Source of the DNA: Prunella strophiata
Lineage: Eukaryota > Chordata > Aves > Passeriformes > Prunellidae
NCBI GenBank assembly: GCA_036583965.1
Contig: JAZBQD010000006.1
Location: 737,621 to 801,620 of the forward strand
DNA length: 64,000 nt
Direction: 5' to 3'
In this document: in pieces, positions 1-10,848 of the stretch
Layout: every line of letters begins with the position of its first letter
Position numbering within the stretch: position 1 is the stretch's first letter
Notes under the pieces: model-generated
What the model was told of the DNA's origin: nothing
Seen by the model: the letters and a program-made list of their open reading frames with translations, nothing else
Databases searched by the model: none
Program-made: the position numbers and the translations under genes

Positions 1-509
1 GGTCCTACATGCAGAGGACTGTGTGTTGTTCAGGGGGTTTAAATCCCCTGGAGAGGGAGAGAAGGCTTTGGGGAAGGCGGTGTTGCTGCTGAGCATGATC
101 AGGAGGAAAAGAAGCTGCAGGTAGAGGGGCTGCTCACTGCCCAGTCCGATTGTATGAGGAGGCTTCAGGCAGAGCTTGGTGATGGAGATGAGAGAGAGGG
201 AATCTTGGAGAATGACAGGATGTAGAGTCTATAGCTCTAAATCAAATTGAACCCAGAGATGATGGTCAAGGTTGGCCCACTGCTACCAAACAGTGCCACA
301 CATGGTGACTGAGATATCCATGTTATTTCAGGATCAGTTAAATGAAGAGGTGGGAGACCCTGTAAGTATTCCCACCCTGAATGTGGGGGTTGTGTCTGCT
401 TTAACCCAAGCACCAGCCATAGGTGAAAGTACACAAAGAACTTTTAAACAATGGTTCAGTTATTTACCCAAGCCTAGTTCCATTCAACCAAACAAAGCCA
501 TTTCTGTGC

Positions 510-1500
510 CTGGGAGCTACAGGACTGGGTCAGGGGAGAAGGATGACCCTGGAAACTACAGGCCTGTTAGTCTCACTTCAATGCATGGTAAAATTATGGA
601 GAAGATTATTCAGGGAAGCATTGAAAAACCTCTGGAGGACAATTGCAGTCATTGGTCACAGGCAGCGTGGCTTCAGGAGGGGAAAAGTCCTGCTTCTCAA
701 ACCTGATTGCCTTCTATGACAGCATAACCCACCAAGTTGGTCAGGACAGCTGATGCTGTCTTTTTGAATTTCACTAAAAATTCAAAAACAGGATCAGTAA
801 AGCTTTAGATCCTGTCTCTGCTGGGATCCTTCTGGAGAAAATGCCCAGCCCCCAGTTGGATAAACATGTAATGTGATGGGTGAGCAACTGGCTAATAGGT
901 CAGGCATGGGTGACAGCGCCTGGAGTGACACCAGACTGGTGACCTGTCACTAGTGGGGTCTGCAGGGCTCCACTGTAAGCCCTGTGCTCTTCAACATCCT
1001 CATGAAGGATCTGGATGCAGGACTTGAAGGAATAGTAAGTAGAGTTTGCAGACAGCATTAAATTGGAAGGAGCTGTTGATTCAAGGGCAGAGAGACCTTA
1101 ACAAATCCAAGCTGGGCAGTCATCTACTGTATGAAGTTTAACAAGGCTGAAGGCACTTGCAGGAGGCTCCATAGCAGTCTACAGCTTCCTCCTGAGGGGC
1201 ACTGGAGGTGTAGGCACCAATCTCTGAGCTCTGCTGACCAGTGACAAGACCCAAGGTAATGGCTTGAAGCTGTTCCAGGGCAGGATCTGGCTGGAGATCA
1301 GGAAAAAATTATTCCCCTGGAGGGTGATTGGGCACTGAGCGGCTCCCAAGGGAATGGTCACGGCCCCAAGGCTGCCAGAGCTCCAGGAGCATTTGCACAG
1401 TGCTTTCAGGCACAGGCTGGGATTGCTGGGGTGTCTTGTGCAGGGCCAGGAGTTGGACTTGATGACCCTTGTGCATCCCTTCAAGTTCAGGATATTCCAT
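510..1500 (+). mobile_element. CR1 LINE remnant, RT part and 3' UTR
   Basis: Degenerate copy of a CR1 non-LTR retrotransposon. Around 535-600 the translation holds the CR1 reverse transcriptase motif [14 protein letters not shown], and around 965-1030 a decayed version of the [13 protein letters not shown] block. From about 1180 to 1500 the DNA matches the usual CR1 3' UTR: the glycine/leucine-poor tail followed by the 'ggagttggacttgatgaccc' type segment and a final 'caggatattc'. Many stops and frameshifts; an old, dead copy. Family assignment is firm, subfamily is not given. Confidence 0.8.
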
Positions 1501-1577
1501 TACCCATTGAAAATCCCTGGAGGAAGTGCCATGTGCTGAAGCACCAAGGGCAGTTCCTGGCTCCTGGGTGAGAAGCA

Positions 1578-1712
1578 GATGCCAGCTGCCTGCTTTGCAG
1601 TTAGAGATCTCCATGAAAACATTTTGGGTTTCTATGTTCTGAAAGGTGGCATCACCTGCATAGCAGTATGTGGGCCTTCAGTTTACCACTCTTTCTGTCT
1701 GGTAGCATTTAT
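1578..1712 (+). repeat. 135-bp dispersed repeat, copy 1 (inverted relative to copy 2)
   Basis: This stretch is repeated in reverse complement at 6231-6367 with about 90% identity by eye (shared segments such as 'aaaacattttgggtttctat' and 'ggtggcatcacctgca'). Similarity stops abruptly on both sides. Copy 2 sits at the point where an olfactory receptor gene is cut off. Nature unknown; no coding signal. Confidence 0.7.
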
Positions 1713-1719
1713 GATTGTG

Positions 1720-2175
1720 TGGGGTCCCACACTGGAGCAATTCCTGAAGGACTGGCCCCACGGATGGGACTCACACTGGAGGAAGGAAGGATCCGACCCC
1801 TCTTCCTGAGGAGGACCCTGACCCCCATTCCTGTCTCCCTGTACTGCTGGGAGGGAAGAGGGAGAGAACTAAGAATAAAGTGGGACTCAGGAAGGAAGCA
1901 GGGGTTGGGAAAAGGTGGTGTTGGATTTATTTTCATTCTCATTTTTCCTGTTCTGATTTTGACTGGCGATAAATCCAATTAGTATCCCCTAGTTGAGTCC
2001 CTTTTGCCCAGAATCCATGAGGGATCTCTCCCTGCCTTTATCCCAACTCAGGAGCTTTTCTTTGTGTTTTATCCCCATGCAGGGGTGGAGAGGAAAAGGA
2101 TGTAACAGATTTGGGGGGGCACCAGGAATCCAGCCAGGATCCCCACACCACACACAATCATGGGAATCAGCAGAG
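1720..2175 (+). mobile_element. Retroelement/LTR-like fragment
   Basis: Contains 'aagaataaag' near 1870, a T-rich stretch near 1920-1960 and a tail (1980-2170) in the style of common avian LTR/U5 sequence ('gataaatccaattagtatcc', then 'gggatctctccctg'). No coding potential beyond chance frames. The assignment rests on resemblance to known avian LTR style and is tentative. Confidence 0.35.
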
Positions 2176-2319
2176 CTACCCATTTACCAGGGAATAGAAT
2201 CCAGAATAGGAAAGTTTGGGGTCAGGGAGAAAATCGGATCCATTGGGACGCCCATGATCTCTGAGGCACCCAGAGATGGAACAGCCATGAGCCTGAGATT
2301 TGACTCCATGGAATCCTCC

Positions 2320-2520
2320 AGGATGATCCTGTTCTGTGCCTCTCTTGATGATCTGGATGAGAGGATTGAGGGCCACCTCAGTAAATTGATGGATGAGACC
2401 AGATTGGGTGGGATGGGGATGTGGTGGAGGGCAGGAAGCTCTGCAGAGGGACTGGGACAGGCTGGACCTGTGGGCCATGATGACTGTGCACTCGCATTAA
2501 ATACCTGGTTCTTGCACAGA
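2320..2520 (+). mobile_element. CR1 LINE reverse transcriptase fragment
   Basis: The translation around 2326-2460 shows the CR1 block that follows the RT 'FNIFIDDLDEGIE' motif (here LDDLDERIEGHLSKL) and runs on into an LGG..GSSAEGLGQAG-like decayed stretch. The same block, in another decayed form, lies at 53345-53560. Short, non-functional. Confidence 0.65.
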
Positions 2521-2563
2521 TGAGAAGCTGCTCCATGTGAGATCCCTGTGTGTTATGTGAAAT

Positions 2564-2871
2564 TGTTGGTTGGAGACAGAGACAACATTACTCTGAGATC
2601 CTTGTGACAGACAGCCAAGAGTTTATTACAGCAGCCCCTTTTATAGGGTGTTTGGGTTTCTCGGGCATACACGTGTGATTGGTTGAGGTCTTAACACCAC
2701 CCACCTCCCTGGCCAATGATACATCTGTATTTAGGGCTGACTGAGATGGGCTGAGGGTCTCTGTGTAGGTTTGCACCCAGGGATGTGTTCCACCCCCAGG
2801 CTGGTTGAGCCTGGGGGCTTGCCATGGCCGAATTCATCTTTGCAGCCACAGATCAGCTGCTACCTGTCACA
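2564..2871 (-). mobile_element. LTR, copy 1 of a pair (minus)
   Basis: Read on the minus strand it has a TATA-like ctataaaagg (complement of 2637-2648) and, downstream of it, an AATAAA signal (complement of 'gtttatta' near 2621). It aligns with 3704-4014: both have a gttggagacag-type end, a tttatta/tttattg box, a ttatag/tatatagggg box and a 'ctgtcaca' end. Boundaries are estimated from the shared similarity and TG/CA ends. No internal genes attached; a solo LTR. Confidence 0.6.
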
Positions 2872-3179
2872 CCTGTGTGTTCTGTGCCTGGCTCAGGCAT
2901 CACCTGATGGGTCTGATTTCAGATATTCCCCGAGACATGGTGAGCCAGATGATCGGATGGGTGCTAATGGCCTTACAAACCATTCCATGGTGAGGGTCTT
3001 TAGGAGAAATGTGTGTTAATGTATTTGAAATAGGCCTTAATGTCTCTACCAACCTCAAGCCCAAGTTTGTTACAGAGCCCAGGCAGTTTGAACTCCTGAA
3101 CTTAGGGTAGCAGTCAAATGAGTCTGCACAAAGTCTATTACAGAACCCAGATAGCCTGAACGTCCAAACTTTGGGGGAA

Positions 3180-3430
3180 AATGACTTGTTCAAGAGGGCA
3201 GTATGTGGTAGGTGGTTTGGGAAAGCTGTACCTTCGTGGTACCCCAGCCAATGGGAAAAGGAAGAGGGCAACATGTGGCTGGGAGTTAGGCTAAAAGGAG
3301 GCATCCTCCAAAGCCTCGAGAGATAAAACCCCATGGGTGTGTGCCCCAGTGGACTCTCTCCCTTTATTCAAATAAAACTGCAGGATTAATCTATCTTTGT
3401 GAACATTGGTTTTTCAAAGCGTGATTTTCA
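3180..3430 (+). mobile_element. LTR (plus), related to the one at 40.56 kb
   Basis: The segment 'gggaaaaggaagagggcaac' through 'tctctccctttattcaaataaaactgcagg' matches 40640-40790 closely: same order of an A/G-rich box, 'gcatcctcca', a GAGAGA/GAGATA box, 'ctctccctttattc(g/a)aataaa' and a U5-like tail. AATAAA lies near 3370. A purine tract (gggggaaaa) precedes the likely start. Upstream (3065-3175) the word 'acagarcccagryag' occurs twice, suggesting a local duplication. Confidence 0.6.
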
Positions 3431-3703
3431 GCACACAGGCTTCAAGTGAGAGTTCTGAGTTAAAATCTGGTCCTTCGCCTTCTCCCTTTTCTGGTATTTG
3501 GAGGAATGGGTTAGAAATTGGATGACTGGAGAGGAGGATGGTAAATGACTCAAGTAACCTTGCAGCTGGGAATAGCCCTTGATAACCCTGGGAAAGCACC
3601 TGTGATCCTCTGGCATAGGCTCAGTTTAAGGGGTTGTGTCTCCCTTGTGTGCTTCTGCCAAGGGCTTGTTTTGGGGCTCCCTTGGTTACAGAGTGTCAGG
3701 TGA

Positions 3704-4014
3704 TGTTGGAGACAGGAACAGTGATGTACACACACACCAAGATCATGCAGTAACAGCCAAAGTTTATTGCACCCCCTTATATAGGGGTTTTGAATTTCTC
3801 ACTCATACAGAGATGATTGGACACAGGTCTCAAGTCTGCCCAGCTCCTGTGGTTCTGTGGTTCAGAGGGATTGGCTGAAGTCCTCTGCTTGTGTTTGAAC
3901 CTGTCCTATCAATGACATGCCTGGGGACTTGTTTATTTTTCCAGTTAGTGTGTCTGCATGTCTAAATTCTTTGTGCAGCTACAGACCAGATATAGCTGTC
4001 ACAACAGAGGGAAG
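3704..4014 (-). mobile_element. LTR, copy 2 of a pair (minus)
   Basis: Homologue of 2564-2871 in the same orientation. On the minus strand it shows a tatataagggg TATA-like box (complement of 3773-3785) followed by a gcaataaact polyadenylation signal (complement of 3762-3771). The pair lies about 1.1 kb apart with a different, plus-oriented LTR between them, so the three elements were layered by separate insertions or rearrangement. Confidence 0.6.
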
Positions 4015-4849
4015 AGAAACAAATTTACTCTTCACCCTCCAGCTGCCAATTGCTTCAGCTGTCTGTGCCAACTCACATACCTGGTGACAGCAGTGACCTT
4101 GTGCTGGCACTCAGTAACCCCTCATGGTCTTACTCCCTTCTGCTACTGAAGTTTGAGAACAAACTTTCTAGCACAAATCAAAGTATTAGAAAGCAGGCAT
4201 TCTCTATTGCTGTGTGCTGGACACCTCAAGGATATTTCCTCTGACTGGCTGTGTAATGAAATTTTACAATCAGGTGTTTATTCCTCTGCGATCATACATG
4301 TGTACCTGTAGCACAATTTGTTAGACAAAATATAGTGTGATAATTTTACTGAGCAGCTGAAGGTCTTTATATCTCACCTTTTCCATTTGGCTGTGAGAAG
4401 TGGCTGTGAGTGATTATGTAGTTTCTTGTAACTTGGGATTATTCTAATTAATACTCTTAGAATGTGCTTGAATGAATCCTCTATATGGTATAAAGGACTA
4501 AAGCTGTTCTGATGCCTTCTAGTTTAGCATTCAATTTAACATTACATGATAACCTTTTTCCCTTTTGCACTCACTTTCCTGTGGGTTCTTGCCATTCTAT
4601 TGGGAAAGCATCTTATGGTAACAGGTTGGGGAAACAATTTACTGGGCTGTCCCTTCCAGGTGAGTGGGGACACTGAGGTTCACTCTCAGCATCTCCTTGA
4701 GCCAAGACTTTGTTTCTTTAGTGGGGCCCTGCTGTTCACACTGAGCTGGGTTTGTTTTTCCTACTGGCCAACATTGCTGGAAATTGTGTGCGTTGGAGTG
4801 GGAAAGGTACATAGGGTGGGCCTTGTCCATTTTTTAATGCTGTGGGCCA
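4015..4849. other. No recognisable gene
   Basis: Moderately AT-rich sequence. The longest open frame (4546-4914, plus) encodes a hydrophobic 122-residue peptide without a family I recognise and without codon pattern or splice context; I treat it as chance. Confidence 0.5.
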
Positions 4850-5300
4850 GGGGGCTGTTGATTCAAAGAAAATCACTTAGCATTAACTGTTATGAAAGCA
4901 TTCCTTTATTCTGATACCCGGAACGTGTTAGGTTTGTCCCTCCATAAACACATTCAATTAGACATTATTCCCTCGGGTTTATATACATTGTAGTAGTCAA
5001 AGAATTCCCCAAATCACGCCCGAAGCTTGTCCCCTTGGTATGTAATCGAGACTCAATTTCAGAATTCCTTGGATTTTGCTCCTTTATGTTTTTTCGTGGA
5101 GCAAGATTGCCATCTGCTGTTCATTGTTTGGAACGGCAGCATTTATTTTCGGGTTTTGGGGTGTTTACTTCAGTTTTATGATTCCATTGTCATCTTCATC
5201 ACGTCCTTTGATTGAACCTTCATTGCGGCAAGTTTTAGTGTCTGTGAAATCCACTTGTGCTGACTTTGTCCATTTCTTATCATGACACCAGAGGACTCAG
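4850..5300 (-). mobile_element. LTR-like element (minus)
   Basis: On the minus strand a tgtatataaacccg TATA-like box (complement of about 4976-4990) is followed some 70 bases later by an AATAAA signal (complement of 'cctttattctg' near 4904-4915). This spacing fits U3-R of an LTR. No TG/CA ends or target duplication could be fixed. Confidence 0.45.
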
Positions 5301-6230
5301 GCCATAAACCCCAGCCAGGTGAGACCCAGTTCTCTTTCATCTGGACAGGTTGCTACTTATTTCGTGTCCTGAAGGTCTTAGGTCATTGTAATGAATAAAG
5401 AGCTGTCGAGTTTTGCTCATGTTTTGAGTCCTTCATTATCATGTTCTACTACAACCTATTGATCTAAATAGCAATTAAAACAAAGCTACAAATGTTGATT
5501 ACATGGTAAAACTAAACTGTAAGTTGAAAGTTACAGAGTTTAAGGAAAATCAAGTAAATAAAACTCAGTTATAAAATGACAGCCACAAAGTTTAGGCAAA
5601 CTACAAAAACAAGTAAAAACAAACTACCAAACTAGGCAAAAATACAGTTGGGGGTGATGTCTGTTAATGTTTGTTTATCTCCTCTGTATATTCTGGCTGC
5701 TTCCAATCTGTAGCTGTTAAGCTCATCAGGACTCACTGAGGCTTGGTGAACAAAGTCTTTTGAAGAAACTTCAACTCCCTTCCCCCTGGCCAAAGGTGAA
5801 CAAAACCCTGATTAAAGTTACATTTAAAATTTTTAAAAGTTGTTAAATCATTTCCAACAGGGAGACCCCTGTGCCCCCAGCTCTGCTCCTCCTCCCATCT
5901 GGGCACAGAGCTGCTAAGACACAGGTGGAGATGGTCCTGATGCCTCCCCATGACCCCCAGCCTATGCAAAAGTTATGGGGCAGTTTGAAGCTGTTTTGGG
6001 GGTGAACATAGGCCGGTTTGGGGAGGACAGAGGGACAGTTTGGGGGGCTTTTTGGGATGTTGCTGCGTCCCCCCCTGCCCCAAATTTTCCACTTCCCCTG
6101 GCACTTCCAAGGAGATACTTTAATATTCTGCGGTTTGAGGGGATGGTGCTTGGATCTGGAGCTTGCTCCCCGCACTCCAGGTCTGGTCCCTGTATGGAAG
6201 TGACTGTAGGAAAGGAGCATTTCTGGGAAC
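5301..6230. other. Non-coding; possible LTR tail
   Basis: 5300-5450 carries 'aatgaataaagagctgtc', compatible with the R/U5 of a plus-strand LTR. 5450-5660 is A-rich. 5870-6230 is GC-rich with G-runs ('ggggcagttt', 'tttggggggc') and open frames that look like chance. Nothing further recognised. Confidence 0.4.
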
Positions 6231-6367
6231 ATTTCTGGGTCAGCTGTAGACAGAAAGAGTGGTAAACTAAAGGCCCACACACTGCAGGTGATGCCACCTT
6301 TCAGAACATAGAAACCCAAAATGTTTTCATGGGGATTTCTAACTGCAGAGCAGGCAGCTGACGCCTG
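6231..6367 (-). repeat. 135-bp dispersed repeat, copy 2
   Basis: Reverse complement of 1578-1712. On the minus strand it begins directly where the olfactory receptor similarity ends (6371), so it marks the breakpoint that removed the 3' two-thirds of that gene. Confidence 0.7.
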
Positions 6368-6370
6368 CCA

Positions 6371-6620
6371 GGGAATTGTGCATGGCTTTGGGGACAGTGG
6401 TGCAGATGGAGCCCAGGTCGCTGAGGGCCAGGTTGAGCAGGAAGAAGAACATGGGCGTGTGCAGGTGGTGGCCGCAGGCTACGGCGCTGATGATGAGGCT
6501 GTTGCCCAGGAGGGCAGCCAGGGAGATGCCCAGGAAGAGGCAGAAGTGCAGGAGCTGCAGCTGCCGCGTGTCTGCCAGTGCCAGCAGGAGGAAGTGGCTG
6601 ATGGAGCTGCTGTTGGACAT
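6371..6620 (-). pseudogene. Olfactory receptor family 14-like, truncated pseudogene
   Basis: Encodes the first 83 residues of an avian OR14-type odorant receptor (a seven-helix G-protein-coupled receptor of the olfactory neuron membrane). The start MSNSSSISHFLLLAL, the helix 1 LGISLAALLGN motif, the intracellular HTPMFFFLLNLALSDL motif (helix 2) and the start of helix 3 (KAMHNSL) are visible. Translation then runs into the unrelated 135-bp repeat and stops, so helices 3-7 are missing (normal length about 310 residues). Over 250 bp it differs from the OR copy at 59621-59870 by a single base that I can see. Just upstream of the ATG the two copies diverge at once. Confidence 0.9.
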
Positions 6621-6659
6621 TTGCTTCATATGGTCATGGAAACTGCCAAAGACTAAACA

Positions 6660-8214
6660 GAAAAATTCAGGGAAGCTCCTCAGCAAGAGTTTATTACTCA
6701 CTGTGAAATATCCTAATTGTGTTTTTCTCTCCTGGGGAGTGTTGTGCAGCTCTGAGGCTTCAGCTCTGCTTTGTGCTGCTGAGTTCCTGTGCAGAGCAAG
6801 GCCCGCTGCCTTTGGGCTCCTTCAGGGTCAGTCCCTTTTCAGCAACAGCACTTAGAGGAAACCACAGCCCCGAGTGTTTGGAGGGAGGCTCTAGGGAAGG
6901 GTTCCTGTGTTGCTCTATAGTGGAGGGTGAGGAGCTCAGAAAGATGCTCTTTTCCACAGAGGAAAGTGGGAGATGAGGTGCCGCAAATGTGTCTTGCTCC
7001 ACTGTGTTAGTATTCAGACACCCCCAAGCCACCTGGGAAATGTTCTTGGGAAGGCTGAAATTGCCCATTGCACCATTGCCCTCAGTGCAAACCTCTGCCA
7101 ACACTCACATCCCGGGGTGCTGCTCTGCCTCTCTGCCTGGTGCCAGCTGCCTTGGGATCACCCCACTCCCAGCTGCAGGAGCACTCACACAGAGGCTGCT
7201 CTGAAAGAGAACTGGGCTGTACTGGGAGTGGAGGGGTCCTGCTCTATGTACACACCTCTCCTTCCCAGTGCAGCTATGGAGAGGATGAGGAAAAGGACAG
7301 GAGGAGGATGCTGATTTCCCTGGGCACATCACAAGGGTCTCACACATTGCAAGGGACCTACAGGAGAGTTAGGCTCTTCTGGAGTGATGCCCAAGCACCG
7401 CAGGACTCCCTGTCCAGCACAACAAGGTGTGTTATGGTGATGGCTGCAGTGACTGATGACAACATCTCAGTGCCCAGCCACTGACTGCAGGGCCTCAAGC
7501 CTGGACAGTTGAGTGGGCTTGGGCAGTTTGTGGCCATGGAAACACCTCCAGGGTAGTGCCCTGCAGGGCAGTGCCCAGAGTAGGCCCTGCAGAGCCCCAC
7601 CCCTTGTGCCGCACCACCACCTTACTGCCAGGGACCCTGAGGGCAGGAACAAGAGCAGCACAACCAGCTGGAAAACCACATCAAACCTCTGTGATTCTCC
7701 TCCAGAGGGAAGCAAGGACAGCAGAGGCAGCCAGCCACTCAGAAAAGCCTTGTCACCCACTAGAACCCTGCTCCTCCCAAGGAGCAAAGTCCTGGGGCAG
7801 TCACTCTCAGCTCCTGTGCTGGGCAGATGGAAATGACCATGCATCAGGAGAGAAGTGTCCCTGCTATGCTGGAGCTCTCACTGCACAGGAAGCTCCTGTC
7901 CTGGGCCATGCAACACAGGAGGCAGAGGCTCTGCTGGCTGGGAGAGGAGACCAGGAGGTCTGGCTCAGAGGAAGATGTCTGCATTGCTGGGGATGACAGG
8001 AGCTTTTCCCTCCCATGACATTTTTGCTTGGAGTTTCATACAGCTACCTGCCCATATGGCTGCTGCTGGGAGCGATCCCTGCAGGAACTGTTTCTCTGTC
8101 CTCAGATCTTTCCCTGTCCTGGGGAACAGACCCCAACACCAACTATCTGCTCAGCTCTGACCTGAAGAACCCTTCCAGTTTCAGACCCTCCATGGAGTTA
8201 CTCCCAACAGCAGT
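6660..8214. other. No gene recognised
   Basis: GC-moderate sequence with many overlapping short frames on both strands, none of which shows a known motif, a splice-compatible structure or protein-like composition. The region may be 5' flank of the truncated OR gene plus decayed repeats. Confidence 0.4.
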
Positions 8215-8660
8215 AAGCTGCTGGGGCAGTGATCTGTCACAGGCACTCACAGGGGCTTCCTGGTGACATTCTGGGGGTCTCCAGGCTGCTAAAACACTAT
8301 GAGGTTGCCAGCAGTGACAAGGGCTCCATGATGACATCCCAGAGGTCTCTAGGCACCTAAAGAACAGCGAGGTCACAGGCTGCCTTTGTGACATTCCAGG
8401 GATCTCCAGGTTTCTAAAGAGCCAGGAGCTCATGAAAGTCATGGGGTCTCCATGGTTTTTGAAGGCTCTTTAATCTGTTGAGGAATCATGGAGTCACAGG
8501 CAGTCACAGTGGCTCCATGGTGGCAACAGAGGTGTCTCCACATGCTGAGGAGCCAATTTGTCACAGACACTCACAGGGATTCTGCAGTGACACTCCAAGA
8601 GTCTCCAGACTGCCAAAGAGCAGGGATGTCACAGACACTCATGGGGGTTCCTGTTATGGG
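8215..8660. repeat. ~60-75-bp degenerate minisatellite, about 6 units
   Basis: The words 'gtcacagrcactcacagggg', 'tgacattccagggatctccagg' and 'ctaaagagcag' return in the same order about every 60-75 bases (for example near 8236, 8372, 8493, 8559 and 8628). Units are strongly diverged and of uneven length. No coding signal. Confidence 0.65.
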
Positions 8661-9971
8661 CAGAGAGGGAACTTCAGGCAAAGTTTATCACTGAAGATCT
8701 TGTTGAGTCACTAGGTGCAGAAAGGATCCCCAACATCTCCCATAAGCCCCCAAACCCACCAGAACCCCCAGACATTCTAAACTCCTCCAAAAGGAGCCTG
8801 GGGAGTGACTGGATGCAATCCCAACCCCAGACTTGTCAAGAGTTTATGTGTAAAGGATTATAAAGGTGGAATTTAATCTTTCTATAACTTTGTCCCACAG
8901 GGTTAAGGATAGCAAACCAGATATACTTAATATACTTAAAATAATAAATATATATGATAATGAGTAGACCTAAAGATCTTAATGATAATTATTTGCTACA
9001 CACTATAGGAGCTATAACAACTATTGTAGTGTACTTTGAAGTAATATTGAAGCAATTGTATTAAAGCAATTATATTAAAGCAAACTCAATTATTAAGTAG
9101 AGATTGATGTCACTCTCCCAGACCAACGACCATGGGTGGATCCCTTTGGGTCAGCATTGAGAAGTGACCTTGAGTGCCATCACCACTCCAGGAAGGAATC
9201 TCCACACACCCCCAAGAAAGGAAATTTCAGGAGATGCTGCCATTAAAATTTGGGACGGGGCTTTTCTAGTCTGTAGTGCTGCCCTGTCAGTCAGATGTGC
9301 CCAGGCTGGGCCAGCTCAGCAGCTCTGCAGAAGCTCTCAGTGGTGTCACTTGGTTGTTCCTTTCTCTGGGGATTTTTCCAGCTCTGCCACAGCTTCAGCT
9401 CCCTCTGAATATGTTGGATTTTGGGATGGAGGAGTCAGGCTGGTTTCAGCATTATTCACACCAAAACCAGCATGACTCCCCTTCTTCATTTCCTACTGGG
9501 GGCTTTGCAAACAGGGCCTTGTTAGAATTGGTTGACCCCATTCCAGGCAGAGCACCTCCATGAGATACCTCTACTCACTGTCCTACACATTGTCCTCACT
9601 CTCTCACCTCCTGCCCATCATCCCCACAGCCCCTGCTTCCTCCACCACTTCTTTGGAACTGTACTCCACTGCGCTGCTGAGTTTTGGGGTCTCAGCCCTT
9701 TCCCGCTTTGTTTGAGGGTCCAGAGGCCTCTCTCTTCCCCCCTCTTCCCCACCTTAGGAATGCTTGGCTCCTCCCTCTGGGCAGAGCATCTTACAACGAG
9801 ATTGCTGTAATTTTATCAGACATGCAGTGACACTCAGTGGCCCATTAACAGATGATATCTCCCTGGAGGGAGACTGGGTTGTGGAAGAGATAAGGAAAAC
9901 AAAAGATAACTGCCACACCACTTACAGATGGCAAATAGAATACACATTGCTTGGCAATCTAGGACACATAC
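8661..9971. other. No gene recognised; AT-rich patch
   Basis: 8880-9100 is AT-rich with repeated 'atattaaagcaatt'-like words. 9160-9790 has only chance frames. 9790-9971 is the left flank of a solo LTR and ends with its target duplication acatac. Confidence 0.4.
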
Positions 9972-10595
9972 TGTTGGAAGTCCGGACATTCCTCTGGCTG
10001 CCCTGGATGGCTCCAGCTCCTGGCAGGGGGCTCAGAGACCTTGGCACAGAGCAGAGCCCAAGACCCCTGTGCCTTTGATCTTGAGCCATGGAAAAGATTA
10101 CCAACCTTATATGAAGAATTACAAGTCACACAAATTAAGTAGAATAATAATAAGTTTCTCACAGAGCGAAAATGTAGAATTTTAGGGTTTTTTAGAATAA
10201 GGGGGGTCAAGATGGAGGGATTTGGGCGTGTTCTGTCCTTCTTTCTCCTTCTTCATATCCTCCATCTTCTGGGTGATGGTGGCACTTTTGGATTGGCTTA
10301 GAGTAGAGTTAGACTCTGTAACATGGGTGATAGGTATTGGAAAATAACTGTAAATAATGTACAAGTAGTTTTTAGTATAAAAATGTAACACCGCCCTGGG
10401 GCTGGACAGTGCACGGTGGACTGACCTGTTGAACAGATCTCGGCTGGTCAGGGAAAAATTTGTTAGATAAGAAATAATAAACAACCTTGAAAACTGAACA
10501 AGAAGACTCCTGACTCCTTCTTCGGTTCTCAGGCCAGAACACAGAGACTTTCCAACTGATCGGGGTCATCTCCAGCTCCTGAGAGACCCTTGACA
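9972..10595 (+). mobile_element. Solo LTR with 6-bp target duplication
   Basis: Starts TGTTGG and ends TTGACA. It is flanked on both sides by acatac (9966-9971 and 10596-10601), a perfect 6-bp target-site duplication. Internally there is a TATA-like 'agtataaaaatg' near 10374 and AATAAA near 10478 ('aataataaacaacc'). 624 bp with no internal genes, so it formed by LTR-LTR recombination. A 6-bp duplication is typical of class II (ERVK-like) integrases. Confidence 0.85.
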
Positions 10596-10848
10596 ACATA
10601 CTTAACAAATATCAACTATTTTACAACTGTTTCTGTTTTGTTAACCTATTTTTAACATTGGGATGGGATTTACAGGTACAGTTGGACATTGGAATACTGC
10701 CAGAGGAATGGAAAATGGTACTTAAGCTTCTCCAATTAAGGGAAGAAGATGAGGACAAAATTCATAAAATGGTGTGAGAAAAAACAAAAAATTGAGATAA
10801 ATTAAACATGAAACCTACAGTAATAAAAATAGTTAATGAGAACCATCC

